Shown: positions 51,394-61,702, counted from the stretch's first letter. The stretch: DNA of 64,000 bases from Lucinisca nassula (GCA_963580285.1 OY757011.1:2632501-2696500); one strand, 5' to 3'. Numbers and translations: made by a program. Notes: generated by a model from the sequence alone, not told the origin.

Positions 51394-51641
51394 ATGGAGT
51401 TGTGGGGCGTTTTCGTCACAATTTGTCGTAGGAAATGCAAGAATGACGACCATGTATGTTCATTTCATTGCAACAACATTTGTCCGGTCCCTCGAAGAAA
51501 TTCAGACAGCTTCTCAGGAATCCTGCAAATGTTGATCATGAAAAGCTATGGATAATCCCTTTAATTGTTCAAATGGGACTCGAATTTATTGGAAGGTGGC
51601 TTATGGGGCCTACTTTGGCGAAACTAGCTAATCTGCTCTAG
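51394..51641 (+). other. Small open frames of unknown status
   Basis: Two overlapping frames: one from ATG 51394 (Cys-rich, about 57 codons) and one from 51456 (61 codons, ending WLMGPTLAKLANLL). No repeat covers them, which makes them the least repeat-like frames in the window. No homologue is recognised and codon evidence is too short to judge. Confidence 0.25.
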
Positions 51642-51984
51642 AAAAGTTGACCACTTGATGTTTTAACTCCTTTGGGAAATATCATTTTTCCAGAGAATAA
51701 ACCTTTACAGAAGACATATACATGCACTACGCCTGATATAAAGTTACTGTTTGTTCACCGATTTTTTTTTGTTTCACTTTTGTTCTTGATTCTTTTAATT
51801 ATTTTAAATTTTCGGAAAAAAATAAATTTCTTAATCGTTACTAGCAAGTATTCAAGCTGAATAAATTTATATTAGTGTGTAACGACCAAGTCAACACTTT
51901 TTAGGTCATTTTGACCTGGTCAGTTTACTTAGCCACACTTCTCATACGTAAACGGTAAACTAGTACAGTACACATTCTTTCACC
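51642..51984. other. No feature recognised
   Basis: AT-rich flank. Confidence 0.4.
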
Positions 51985-52315
51985 AGAAACTTCCAGCCGG
52001 CCTCGGCAGCTCATACGGATGCGCGTCTTACTGGTGATCAGGGAGACGCGGGTTCGATACCTGCCGGGGTCCGCAACATCCTTTCGTGGAGATTGATCAT
52101 GAAATATTTTATTCGATCATTCTTTCCCTTCCGCTGATTCAAGAAGGGCAGTATTCAGTCCCTATCGAAAGGATGTGCACTGTACTGGTTATCCGCTTTC
52201 GTATAAGCCTGTCCAGGAAAAGTGTTAATAGGTAAACTGAGCGGATCAAAAATGACCTAAATAGTGTTGACTGGGCCTTAAACTCCAATACAAACAACCA
52301 AACAAGAAACGTCCA
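51985..52315 (+). mobile_element. S2 SINE, full length, 11-bp duplication
   Basis: Head GCCTCGGCAGCTCATACGG, B box GGTTCGATACC, GGCAACATCC-like body, 3' end TAGTGTTGACTGGGCC and CAAACAACCAAAC. AGAAACTTCCA at 51985-51995 and AGAAACGTCCA at 52305-52315. Confidence 0.92.
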
Positions 52316-52458
52316 ACTGCCCTTCGTGAATCGGCAAACGGTAGATTATCACAAGGAAAAGATTTCATGATCAATCTTCAAGAAACATGTTGCCGACCCC
52401 GGCTGGTATCGAACCCGCCTCCTCCTGATCATTTGTCAGTCCGACTGAGCACATGCCT
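52316..52458 (-). mobile_element. S2 SINE head, inverted next to the previous copy
   Basis: On the minus strand: GTGCTCAGTCGGACTGAC, GGTTCGATACCAGCCGG, GGTCGGCAACATG, and body to CTTCGTG-complement. Confidence 0.85.
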
Positions 52459-52517
52459 AGGGGGGTTAACACATAACCATTAGGTCGACTTCCTCGTTAT
52501 TGGTATAAACACCCCCA

Positions 52518-52745
52518 CTAACCCATGTATGCCTAGCAGCCTTTTGTGCGGACATTTACAAGTATTGCAGACCGAGATCAGACGCCGCAACACCTGGCAT
52601 CTCATCTCAGTCTAAACTGTTTGCTGAAAATACATACAATTTTTGCAAAATTTACTGCTAACAATATAAACCTGGCTCCCCTACAATTGGACATGGTACT
52701 CCAAACTTCTTAACTGGGGGATATCAATTGTCTTACATGGGTTAA
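52518..52745 (+). mobile_element. M3 element
   Basis: CTAACCCATGTATGCC start (TTAA lost), hairpin CCGAGATCAGACGCCGC / CTCATCTCAGTC, end CTTACATGGG-TTAA. Confidence 0.72.
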
Positions 52746-52785
52746 TGACAAAAAGAATTACATAATCGACCCGCACTGCGAATTT

Positions 52786-53016
52786 TTAACCCATTTTGTA
52801 CTGAATGGAAGCATCAACCTCATTTCAGTATGAAACGAGTCCATTTCAACATTTAGGGATGTCTGGTTGTGGCTTCTCTAAAATTTATCTGGAAAATGCT
52901 GAACCTTTCGCAAATATGCAGTGTATGCCCTAATGAGACTCCGCGTTCTTTGGTATCTGATCTGGGCCTGCGCTGTTTGCCAGTTGCCAGTTGTGGGATT
53001 TCCGGTACAAAATGAG
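52786..53016 (-). mobile_element. M3 element, reversed
   Basis: TTAA-CCCATTTTGTACTGAATGG (right end in other copies) to GGTACAAAATGAG-CTAA. GTATCTGATCTGGGCC hairpin arm. Confidence 0.72.
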
Positions 53017-53333
53017 CTAATTGTACTCATCTATAAAACGACATTGAATGGCGTATTAGTCTTCATTGTTTTCATTCACGTTTTTTTACAAGGAGAATCC
53101 CTCAGTGAATCCCTGTCACGGTAAACTTTATGGATAAATTTATAAAACATTCAAGTTATAATATTTCCATCGGCTTTTTCATTTTATGAGGAACTTTTAA
53201 AACTGTTTCGAATATTGCGCTATATTTTATCACGGTGTTTCTTGGTTGTGATTAGGTCATATGCATTAATGCAAAAAGTAGTGCCAAAATCACTCTTCAA
53301 TACTCTGGGGCTATAGCACCAAAATCGACGCAA
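53017..53333. other. No feature recognised
   Basis: Flank only. Confidence 0.4.
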
Positions 53334-53375
53334 CTACCCATCACCTCCCATCAGAGACACCAAAGGGAAAATGCC
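53334..53375 (-). mobile_element. PLE 3' UTR scrap
   Basis: ACCTCCCATCAGAGACACC and AAAGGGAAA only. Confidence 0.65.
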
Positions 53376-53478
53376 TATTTAAAGCCATTAGTTATTCTAT
53401 AGTATGTTTTCTATACCCATTGTCCTATATAGTAGGATACCACTTTAAGATGTGGTCCATATTAAAGAATTCTACTGT
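53376..53478. mobile_element. M2 fragment without hairpin
   Basis: TTAGTTATTCTATAGTATG to AGAATTCTACTG-TA. Confidence 0.55.
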
Positions 53479-53652
53479 ACGTCGATAACACAAGAAAAGA
53501 CTAAAAAAAAAAAAAAAGTGACACAGGCCAAAATCAGTCTGCACATGCACATCTGGATAAGAGGTTCGGAACATGATAATGAATTGAACAGCATGTCAAA
53601 TACTGTTAACATATTGAGTCTCGTTTTCCACAGAAAGGGTGAAGAAACAGTG

Positions 53653-53656
<4 letters not shown>

Positions 53657-53733
<77 letters not shown>

Positions 53734-53754
53734 TGATGATGATGATGATGATGA
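53657..53754. repeat. (GA)n then (GAT)n microsatellite
   Basis: About 38 GA units with one A break, then seven GAT/ATG units. Confidence 0.97.
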
Positions 53755-53998
53755 ATGTGGAAACCAAAACATTGTCTGTAACCTTAACCACTCCAAAGGC
53801 AACGCCCCGTTCCAAACTGTACCTAAGCTATGCACATTGATCGCCCTGATACCGAAATATACACGGCAATGTAGGAAGGCACGCGATATAAACAAACATA
53901 AACTATATTTCGATCTCTGTCTCTTTTTCTTGTCTGATTAGGAACTGCCAGTGCTTCACTTATATATGAAATGCGGCTGCAATTTAAGGCAAATGTAT

Positions 53999-54200
53999 TT
54001 AGCCGATTGTATGCGGAAAACACCTAAAGGGGTACCTTGGCAAACAGTGCAGGCCAAGATCAGGTCCTGCTCTATTTGGTAACAGAATTTTCCGTCAAAA
54101 ATAGAATAAAAGCGAAGACATGGACCTGACCTTTATATGATATATGGACTTGTACAACATACAGCAATGGAAGAGTTCGCGAGCATAAATTTAGTTTATA
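53999..54200 (+). mobile_element. M3 element, hairpin deleted
   Basis: GCCGATTGTATGCGG start and GGCAAACAGTGCAGGCC. One hairpin arm missing; TTTTCCGTCAAAAATAGAA as in the 23755 copy. Confidence 0.68.
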
Positions 54201-54770
54201 TGGTTTTCGCTATTTTATAAGAGAGACGACTTTGGGTATTTCTTATTTGCTTTCCATCAACGGATTCTCTAAAACAGGATTCTATTTTAGGAAAAACATA
54301 TATCCACTAAGAAGATATAAAACATGTTTAAAATGTTGTCTTCCCTGAAATCATGCCTTAATACCTAAATCGTGAGACACGGAAGCGTTCTGCTTTCCAA
54401 TACATGTCATTATTGCAACATAAATCACTCCAACAATCCATCAAATATTATGGAAACTTCTTCGATTGAAGTAGACTTTCACAATAGGAGCATTAACTTT
54501 GAAATGTGATTGAATTAATTACAGAAGTTTCTTTAAATGCTTCGGGGGAACCAGCGGTCTTGGCTGTAAGTACCAAATCAGACATTCAACGTTGAATGAA
54601 GGTCAGTGGTGTTTGCCTTTAGGGTGGTCAGTGCAAAGAATGTACATTCTTGCACACCAGACAAGGAAATCCGCGATTTTACCCTGGGATAGAAATTTAT
54701 GTTCTGACCCTTGTGTTCCGACCCCAAATCGATTATAATCGCGTGTTTGATAAATGCACTGGTTGATTAC
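54201..54770. other. No feature recognised
   Basis: An 81-codon minus-strand frame (54603-54848) runs across the CRE-like sites. No domain is seen. Confidence 0.4.
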
Positions 54771-54796
54771 GACCTTGTGTGCGCCGTCGTTAAGGT

Positions 54797-54863
54797 TGAC
54801 GTCATGCACGATCCGTGACGTCACTTTACATTCCTGCAGTGTCAACACAATATGGCGGACGTT
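54797..54863 (+). promoter_or_regulatory. Two CRE motifs followed by ATGGCGGAC
   Basis: TGACGTCA at 54797-54804 and 54816-54823, 19 bp apart, then AATATGGCGGAC at about 54850. The first is the consensus CREB/ATF site; the second resembles a YY1 site and an animal start-codon context. The frame from that ATG stops after 17 codons. A promoter is inference from motif clustering only. Confidence 0.35.
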
Positions 54864-54920
54864 GATAACCGAAGTGACTGCAGCATTAAAAATCCGCTAA
54901 TATGAAAGGTATGCAAGAAA

Positions 54921-55063
54921 AAGAATCCAATATGGATGTGAGGGGTGGATAGAAAAATCCGTCCCTCGGGATCACTGTCCGGCATCACTCGGCAAGCCTC
55001 GTGATGCCGGACAGTGACCCTTGTGACGGATTTTTCTATCCTGCCCCCGCACCCATATAGGAT
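54921..55063. mobile_element. Hairpin element with arms of about 60 bp
   Basis: AAGAATCCAATATGGATGTG pairs with the complement ending CCATATAGGATTCTT. Inner arms GATAGAAAAATCCGTC and TCACTGTCCGGCATCAC, loop near CGGCAAGCC. Confidence 0.85.
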
Positions 55064-55111
55064 TCTTATATTCTTGTCCTCGATTCGCCACTCCCGTATA
55101 CCCTTACTTCC

Positions 55112-55341
55112 CTATGTTTCTCTACTGGACCCTTTCATCCATAAAAATAAGAACTTCCGACATGCCCATATTTTAAAGTAGTTAAGGTCGTAGTACCAAA
55201 GCGTTAATCCAAAATCAATAATCCATAGACAAATGGCAAATGTCAATGTTAAGACCAACAGAAATAGACTCCAGAAGAGTGTAATCAGGCGTCCTAGGAT
55301 AGTAAGCATTACTTGGTAAGCAAGCTTCGCCCACCGTGCCT
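55112..55341 (-). other. Possible 3' region of a second PLE lineage
   Basis: A 65-codon frame, hydrophobic (LFLLVLTLTFAICLWIIDFG), follows the RT fragment in the same direction. It may be UTR or a C-terminal extension. It does not match the other PLE 3' UTR. Confidence 0.3.
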
Positions 55342-55566
55342 ATCGACCTGAACGAAGAAAAGTAGTAAAGGCCGAGAAGGGTATGTCCGAGATTTTGGAA
55401 GTCTCCCTATGGTGCCTCCCATAGAACTTCTTTAGTGTTGACACCAGTTTGGTTTTTTGATACCACTGGCATAACAACCTGGTAGTGAGCACCTTCTCAC
55501 GTTTCATAAAGTCCTGATACTTGGAACAGGCTCTAGCATAACGGATTAACTGTGAAAAGTAAACTC
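55342..55566 (-). pseudogene. PLE reverse transcriptase, C-terminal fragment, second lineage
   Basis: An open stretch of 74 codons: VYFSQLIRYARACSKYQDF, KVLTTRLLCQWY and KKFYGRHHRE. It aligns with SQLIRFARVCSHVTDF and KAFSKFYRRH of the 31 kb copy but is clearly diverged, so it comes from another PLE lineage. No start, truncated on both sides, stop at the 55342 end. Confidence 0.8.
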
Positions 55567-55812
55567 ACCCTCCTAATCTCGACAAAGCGACCATTTCTTG
55601 TTTCATATCCACTTACTTTATTTTGTAAATATGCGTTTGTCCCTGCTTTCAGGAAAAGTGTCCTTCCTTGGTATTAGAAAAGTGTCCTTGGCATGCTCTA
55701 ATGTTTGTTCTTCAGATGAGCACACGCGCAACCAGTTGCAAGGACTAAACTCGCGAGTTTTGATACCAAACTACCTCAAGCTCAACTATCTATATCTACG
55801 AGCAGCAAATGC
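55567..55812. other. No feature recognised
   Basis: GGAAAAGTGTCCTT occurs twice near 55651-55690. Confidence 0.4.
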
Positions 55813-55925
55813 TCTGGTCGCCCCGTCCATCGTGGCTTGGAGAAATAGATTGGGATGCACGGTACTTCCATGCAGTGCTGCAGGCGACCGCGCACATTAA
55901 CACTGGTAAACCGATTAGAAGGTCT

Positions 55926-56100
55926 AAAACAGAAGTGAAGGCAATGATCGGGAATCGATACGATTAACCCACAGCTCCCACCAGAGACACCAAAGGGAAA
56001 GAAACACCTACATCAAATAACTTGACCCTAATAAAAACACCAATAGCGGAAAGCCAAAAGGACAGACACTTTCCCACATAATGGCCAATTGGCTATCTAA
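55926..56100 (-). mobile_element. PLE 3' UTR, short copy
   Basis: ACAGAAGTGAAGGCAATGAT to CACATAATGGCCAATTGGC; the GAAGTGAAGGC subtype. Confidence 0.85.
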
Positions 56101-56633
56101 AGTAGAAGTAAAACAAAGATCAGGAATTGATACAATTAACTTACTCCATCCATAAAAGACACCAAAGGGAAAGAAATACAAACATTAAGCGACCAGACCA
56201 TAATGGAAACCTAAACAAAGGAAGGCCATATGGACAGTTACTTTCCCACAAAATGGCCATATGGCCATCCAAAATTAAAAGACACAAGTGATACACACAG
56301 TAAGTAACAAACAACAACATAAATAAATCGCCACAGAAGAGCCGCCTTGGAACGGTCAGTGGAAGATTTCCACTGGGGGGCTTAAATCGAATTTACGTGG
56401 CCACAATCCTCGCCCTTACTTCCGTCGCGATTTAGACAAATAATTTGTTCAGTCCGCATGAAGGCCTCCTAACGCATCAGTGCAACACCCCCGTGAACAC
56501 AGAAATCAAAGAACCACAGAGGTGAGACAACGGTGAGGACTCGACAGCAAGAAACCACTGAAATGCTGGAGCAAAAGAAAACCAACAGTTAGACTCCGAT
56601 GAGCCTGACCAGAGACAGAGCATCAGGCACCAA
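56101..56633 (-). mobile_element. PLE 3' UTR, near complete
   Basis: AAGTAGAAGTAAAACAAAGA to GAGCATCAGGCACC; the GTAAAAC subtype, also seen at 30276 and 43702. Two subtypes therefore lie head to tail. Confidence 0.88.
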
Positions 56634-56892
56634 GCCCGCCCAGGCAACGTGTGCGAGTCGGACGGTCCATGCATATAAACCCTTTTGGTCTCATTTGGCG
56701 GCTGTGCTTGAGATGTCATTTTATCTCAATATTGGGAAAAGTCTCACAAAATTGGAAGCATTGTCTCCAAAATGGCCTAAATAGTGTTGACGGAAACACT
56801 AAAGAAACACACGCAAAGGGGTTGGTGAGATTGTACAGTCCCACAATTATCTGCGAACATAAAAAAGCTCTGGCGAGACTGCGCGCCTTAGC

Positions 56893-57256
56893 CTTAGGAG
56901 GCCTTCATGCGGACTGAACAAATTATTTGTCTAAATCGCGACGGAAGTAAGGGCGAGGATTGTGGCCACGTAAAATCGATTTAAGCCCCCCAGTGGAAAT
57001 CATTCCACTGACCGTTCCAAGGCGGTTCTTCTGTGGTGTTGTTTGTTACTTACTGTGTGTATCACTTGTGTCTTTTTATTTTGGATGGCCATATGGACAG
57101 TTTGTGGGAAAGTAACTGTCCTTATGGCCTTCCTTTGTTTAGGTTTCCATTATGGTCTGGTCGCTTAATGTTTGTGTTTCTTTCCCTTTGGTGTCTTTGA
57201 TGGGTGGAGTAAGTTAATTGTATCGATTCCTGATCTTTGTTTGACTTCTACTTTGT
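56893..57256 (+). mobile_element. PLE 3' UTR, inverted partner
   Basis: TTAGGAGGCCTTCATGCGG to TTGACTTCTACTTT, inverted relative to 56101-56633 with 259 bp between. Confidence 0.88.
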
Positions 57257-57707
57257 TGTTCGCCCAAGCGATAAGTACCTTTTCTAATGGTTTCAGGTGG
57301 TTGCAGTTTTAGGTTGCCGTTTCTCCTGCTATGCATATGCTGATCTGACATTTAATTGACATTCATTGTATTAAACACAGTTTTCATGATTTCCTCGCCT
57401 CGGAACTTAAATTAATTAGCAGCTTAGCCATTAAATCATAAAACAATATGATTGAATGTAAATGAAAGTGGCAGATTATGTTAAATTGGCTTCAACTGTG
57501 CAAGGTTTAATCGTGTGATAGCAAATCTAATAATGGCATGTTTTCTGCAGCTTGAATTCATTTGGCTGCATGCTTTTAGAATTCTTATCAGTGTGACACA
57601 CAATGGCATTTCTTTGCACTATTTCCTAGTATAGAATTTAAATAAATAAATTACTGACACAGAAATCAGAGTAGGCGTTTTCACCAGATGAAACATGAGC
57701 CGTGTCA
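57257..57707. other. No feature recognised
   Basis: No repeat or exon that I can place. Confidence 0.45.
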
Positions 57708-57829
57708 TGAGAAATAAAAGCGATGGCAATGACCCGGAATCGATACAATTACCTCCCACCTCCCACCAGAGACACCAAAGGGAAAGAAACACCAAAATGA
57801 GGTAATGCATCTCTAGCGGATGAAAATTA
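57708..57829 (-). mobile_element. PLE 3' end, short copy
   Basis: AAATAAAAGCGATGGCAATG to GAGGTAATGCATCTCTAGCG. Confidence 0.8.
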
Positions 57830-57897
57830 AAAAAGGTTGTTGTTGTTTTTGTTTTTTTTTTTGTGTGTGTGTTTTTTTTCACAAAATGGGTATGGAA

Positions 57898-57982
57898 GAC
57901 TAGCAAGAATCTTGCAATTTTAGACAAGGTGCATCACATTATGTGATGCACCTTGTCTAAAAATGCAAGATTCTTGCTGGTC
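57898..57982. repeat. 85-bp near-perfect palindrome
   Basis: 42-bp arms with one spacer base and two mismatches: GACTAGCAAGAATCTTGCA and GACAAGGTGCATCACAT against their complements. Confidence 0.95.
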
Positions 57983-58023
57983 TGCGTACTTTGTGTCTCT
58001 TATCTCGTATATTGCATTAACCG

Positions 58024-58243
58024 GTCGTTCACAAAGTCAAGCAACGCGGTCACCCATAAAGGCGCTTACCGCGATATCAATTGCTTAACTTCGTTAATAG
58101 GCCAACCACTCTACCCGCGTTGCTGAATGAGACGGCTCTTTTAGCGACGCGGGTAGAGCGGTTGGCTTTTTCACGAGGTCAAGCAACGGTTACTGCGGTT
58201 TGTACCTGCAGAGTGACCGCGTTGCTTGTCTTTGTGGACGCCG
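58024..58243. repeat. Long inverted repeat, about 110-bp arms
   Basis: GTCAAGCAACGCGGTCACC at the left pairs with GTGACCGCGTTGCTTGTC at the right. Inner arms CCAACCACTCTACCCGCG and CGCGGGTAGAGCGGTTGG are nearly perfect; the middle is less matched. Confidence 0.9.
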
Positions 58244-58325
58244 CAGCAAACGCTACCTGGTCCAACACTCCCGAAGACAGGTGTTTTTCATGGGACGAGG
58301 CAATCATGGTGAAGCAATGTATATT

Positions 58326-58530
58326 TACGTCAGAAACACGCCTTTTCAAATATATCGAAACTTTTATCACCGAAAAATGAAAACTTTCAGACAAAAAAAA
58401 TCTGATATTTTTCATATGTCTGTTTTGAGCAGAAATAAGACAAATAATGTATACCCCTGTAAACCTCAGTTTTTCTATATAAAAGTGGCGGTTAATGGGG
58501 CTCAAAATTATATAGGCGTGTTTTCGTGAT
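58326..58530 (-). mobile_element. M1a without core hairpin
   Basis: ACGTCAGAAACACGCC to AATTATATAGGCGTG and TTTTCGTGATG. The flanks share TATGGTGAAG and TGTATATT on both sides (58307 and 58548). Confidence 0.8.
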
Positions 58531-58596
58531 GACATCTTGTCGGACTAATATGGTGAAGTGGTGTATATTCAAATCCTGTCAGACTAACGCCGTGAG

Positions 58597-59262
58597 TGAA
58601 GCAACCCAGTCACGGTTGACAACTTTGCTTCCCTCTTTAATTGCACGCCGTTGGGTCAGGCCTCAGATTCTATGACGGTGCCAGCTTAAAGGATTACTTA
58701 GAATTAGAATTTCATTTTATGTAATGTTGGTTGGTGCCTGATGCTCTGTCTCTGGTCAGTCTAACTGTTGGTTTTCTTTTGCTCCAGCATTTTAGTGGTT
58801 TCTTGCTGTCGAGTCCTCACCGTTGTTTCATCTCTGTGGTTGGTTGATTTTTGTGTTCTCGGAGATGTTGCATTGATGAGTTAGGAAACATTCATGTGGA
58901 CTGAAAAAATAATTTGTCTAAATAGCGACGGAAGTAAGGGCGAGGATTGCGGCCAATCAAATCGATTTAAGGCCTTCCCGCCCCCTCCCCCACGCCGAGT
59001 GAATTTCTTTTCACTGACCGTTCCAAGGCGGCTTGTTTTTGTTATGGTTTGTCTTTGAGTGTGCGTATCGCTTATATCGTTTTGCTTTGGATAGCCAATT
59101 GGCCATTTTATGGGAAAGTAACTGTCCTTTGGCTTTCCGTTATTGATGTTTCCATTTGGGTCTGGTTATTCCATGTTTGTGTTACTTTCCCTTTGATGTC
59201 TCTAATGGGTTACTAGTAATTGTAACGATTCCTGATCATTGCTTTCACTTCTATTTTTCTTG
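58597..59262 (+). mobile_element. PLE 3' UTR with last codons
   Basis: Begins in the coding end: frame VDNFASLFNCTPLGQASDSM to a TAA near 58688, then the whole UTR to CACTTCTATTTT. It is the best evidence, outside the 30 kb copy, that this repeat is the PLE 3' end. Confidence 0.92.
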
Positions 59263-59292
59263 TTCTCGTTGTTGTTTATACTTCAATGGATG

Positions 59293-59515
59293 TTAACCCT
59301 TATCTTGCTGAATATTCGTGTAAGCCCCACCCATTTCTGTCTATCAACCAATCAAATTACTTGATGTAATTTATTGCTATAAATTCATAAACTTAATACC
59401 AAACAGTGTAGATCCTGATCAGATGGCTTCTTCAGAAGCCATCTGATCCGGATCCACACTGTTTCAGAAGATAGGGGTTGTTGTGAACAGCAAGATAAGG
59501 GTTAAATAAATTGCT
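59293..59515. mobile_element. M3: piggyBac-like MITE, intact ends
   Basis: TTAA at 59293 and 59512. Perfect 14-bp inverted ends CCCTTATCTTGCTG and CAGCAAGATAAGGG. Internal hairpin AACAGTGTAGATCCTGATC with AGATGGCTTCTTCAGAAGCC. Confidence 0.93.
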
Positions 59516-59709
59516 GTTGTTACTTATATTTTCACCATTATCCATTCATTACGCGACGAAAAAAAAAATCTGTTATGAGGGCTAAAATTTAAACAAGAAA
59601 ACAATTGTACGCAGTTCGCCTATAAACAGAGGTAGAACGCCATTGACATCATAACGTTATCATCATCCAATCAAACTGGAGATAACAATTGAGTATGCTG
59701 ACGCCACTT
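59516..59709. other. No feature recognised
   Basis: Flank only. Confidence 0.4.
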
Positions 59710-59961
59710 AATGATCAGATATGAGCAGGCGCATGACAAATCCTCCAATAAGACCTGTGCAATGGTCGAAGCCGGCTCATCAGGGCAGCCTGGTCACAGC
59801 ATTCTCTTGTTGCCCTATGAATAGCCCAGAGGCAATAGAAGCTCATGCGAACAGCGAAGACTCTGATCAGACTGCGCGGATGCGCAGGCTGATCTGAGTC
59901 TTAGCTGGTCGCACAGGTCTTATTGTAGATTTTGTCATGCGCCGGCTCATATGAATGATCA
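59710..59961. mobile_element. M4 MITE with 8-bp duplication
   Basis: AATGATCA at 59710-59717 and 59954-59961. Ends GATATGAGCAGGCGCATGAC and GTCATGCGCCGGCTCATATG. Central hairpin GACTGCGCGGATGCGCAGGC. An 8-bp duplication fits hAT-type insertion. Confidence 0.9.
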
Positions 59962-60090
59962 CTTGACTTCGCGTGAATCAGTGTGCTCATTAAGGTACAC
60001 ACATGAAAAACATTGCGTCGCACTGAAGTCTGTAAAATTCACTGGGAGTGTACAAATATCAAGTTATCAGCGTGCTAAAGTCCTCTGAAA

Positions 60091-60420
60091 AACGTGTAGT
60101 AATTGTTGTTTATTTGATTTGAGGTTTAACGTCCCCGTCAACACTGTAAAGGTCATTTTGGAGACGTTGCTTCCAATTTTGTGGGACTTTTACCCGACAT
60201 TGAGATGAAATGACATCTCAAGCCCTGTCGCCCAATGAAACAAATAGGGGTTATAAGCATGGACGGTCCGACACTCGCACCGCTTTGCCTGGACAGGCTT
60301 AGATCCTCTAAGCGGTTTACCTGTACTCGTGTGCGGGTCGGATTCAGCTCTGCGTGGAAGCATCATGCAGCCCATATATTTCTTTAAGCCCCGACGGGCG
60401 TGGGCTTAACGTGAAGTAAT
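60091..60420 (-). mobile_element. S1 SINE with 13-bp duplication
   Basis: Full copy. AACGTGTAGTAAT at 60091-60103 and AACGTGAAGTAAT at 60408-60420 differ by one base. Confidence 0.92.
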
Positions 60421-60754
60421 GGAATTGGTTCTTTGGTATCTGCATTATCTTGTTGCAATGTCGCATTTTCGTGCGATAACAAACCGTGTTTTTAATAAAA
60501 TCCAGACATTTGAGAATTAATTGTCGCTTTCGCATAACGCCAACGCACACTTAACAAATACATTTCACTTTATAGGATTTTGTATGGCTGGCCCAATAAA
60601 ATGTCAAAATATGTCATCCGAAACATTCAACAACAATCTTGTAATCCCCTCACGATATCCGTCAACAGAATGTCTTCGACAATGGGACACAAATTTGAGA
60701 CAGTTGCGCCACGGCACAATATTATTTTCTTCCTCCAGGGCTATCCGAAATACG
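60421..60754. other. No feature recognised
   Basis: An 86-codon plus-strand frame runs into the M1b end and is discounted. Confidence 0.4.
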
Positions 60755-61032
60755 CATCACTTGACCAAGTCCGTGAAATGAACACCCCTTAAACCCCACT
60801 TTATTTAGAGAAAACTGGGGTATACGGGGGTATTCATGAATTTTTCTTATTTCTGCTCCTAGACATAGGTTATGGGTACTCGTTAGAACCGCCTCAATGA
60901 GGCGGTTCAAACGAGCACCCAAAACCTATGTTTGCAGTATAAATAAGAAAAATATTGCGGATTTTCATCAGAAAGTACCGATTTTGGAGATAAGAAAAAT
61001 ATACTTTGTCGCACGGGTCTGTTATCGTAACG
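60755..61032 (+). mobile_element. M1b, full length
   Basis: CATCACTTGACCAAGTCCGTG to GGGTCTGTTATCGTAACG. Core hairpin intact at about 60863-60930. Confidence 0.92.
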
Positions 61033-61221
61033 GAAAATACCAATCAGGTTGTTTATCTGTAGAAACGGTTAAGAGCTTTTGCTGTTTGTCATAGGAATGG
61101 ATTTTGGTACTTTTGAACCGTATGTGAACAATTAGAGATCTTACTTACACTCATGTAATCATTTCATTTGGAATTTATGAAACAAGCATTTGAAATGACC
61201 CCGAAACGGCCTCTGACTCGT

Positions 61222-61450
61222 TTAACCCATTTCAGACTGGAAACCCCTAAACGGGTACCGTGGCAAACAGTGCAGGCCCGGATCAGACGCCGCAGAACGC
61301 GGCGTCTGATCAGGGCCTACACTGTTTGCAAAAAGTTCAACCATTTTCCAAATAAATTTTGAAGAAAACACAACCGGAAACCCATAAATTTTGAAATGGA
61401 CTCATGCTATATATAAGGATGAATATTCCATTTGGTACAAAAAGGGTTAA
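61222..61450 (+). mobile_element. M3: piggyBac-like MITE with TTAA flanks
   Basis: TTAA at 61222-61225 and 61447-61450. CCCATTTCAGACTGG to GGTACAAAAAGGG. Very similar to the copy at 10172, including the perfect GACGCCGC hairpin. Confidence 0.9.
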
Positions 61451-61561
61451 TAAATTTCATATGAACTGATCATGAGGGTAAGATGAGGATTTTAAATCTG
61501 ATTTTATTAACGAAGAAGTTAAAACAGGAAGCCGACGTCATTACGCAATAGGCCAGAAACA

Positions 61562-61702
61562 GGGGCCCAGTTGTTCAAAGCACCGATTGCTTTACGAGTT
61601 CGTTAGTGGACAAAATGTTCAATGTCTTACTTAGTAAGTTAAATGCTTAATACATTGGTATTTTTGCTGAAAACATGAGAACAGCTTTTGCTATATTTCT
61701 GC
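61562..61702. mobile_element. M5 left half
   Basis: GGGGCCCAGTTGTTCAAAGC through TTTTTGCTGAAAACATGAG and AACAGCTTTTGC, cut at the centre of the hairpin. Confidence 0.8.

Larger units (their letters stand above)
55813..56803 (+). mobile_element. S1 SINE split by two PLE fragments
   Basis: Head 55813-55925 (GCCCCGTCCATCGTGGC to CCGATTAGAAGGTCTAA). Remainder 56634-56803 (AAGCCCGCCCAGGCAACG to AATAGTGTTGACGG). About 700 bp of PLE lies between. Confidence 0.85.

Noticed and set aside
54603..54848. 81-codon minus-strand frame as a host exon
   Set aside because: No homologue or splice context recognised; it overlaps the CRE-like region, so I left it uncalled.
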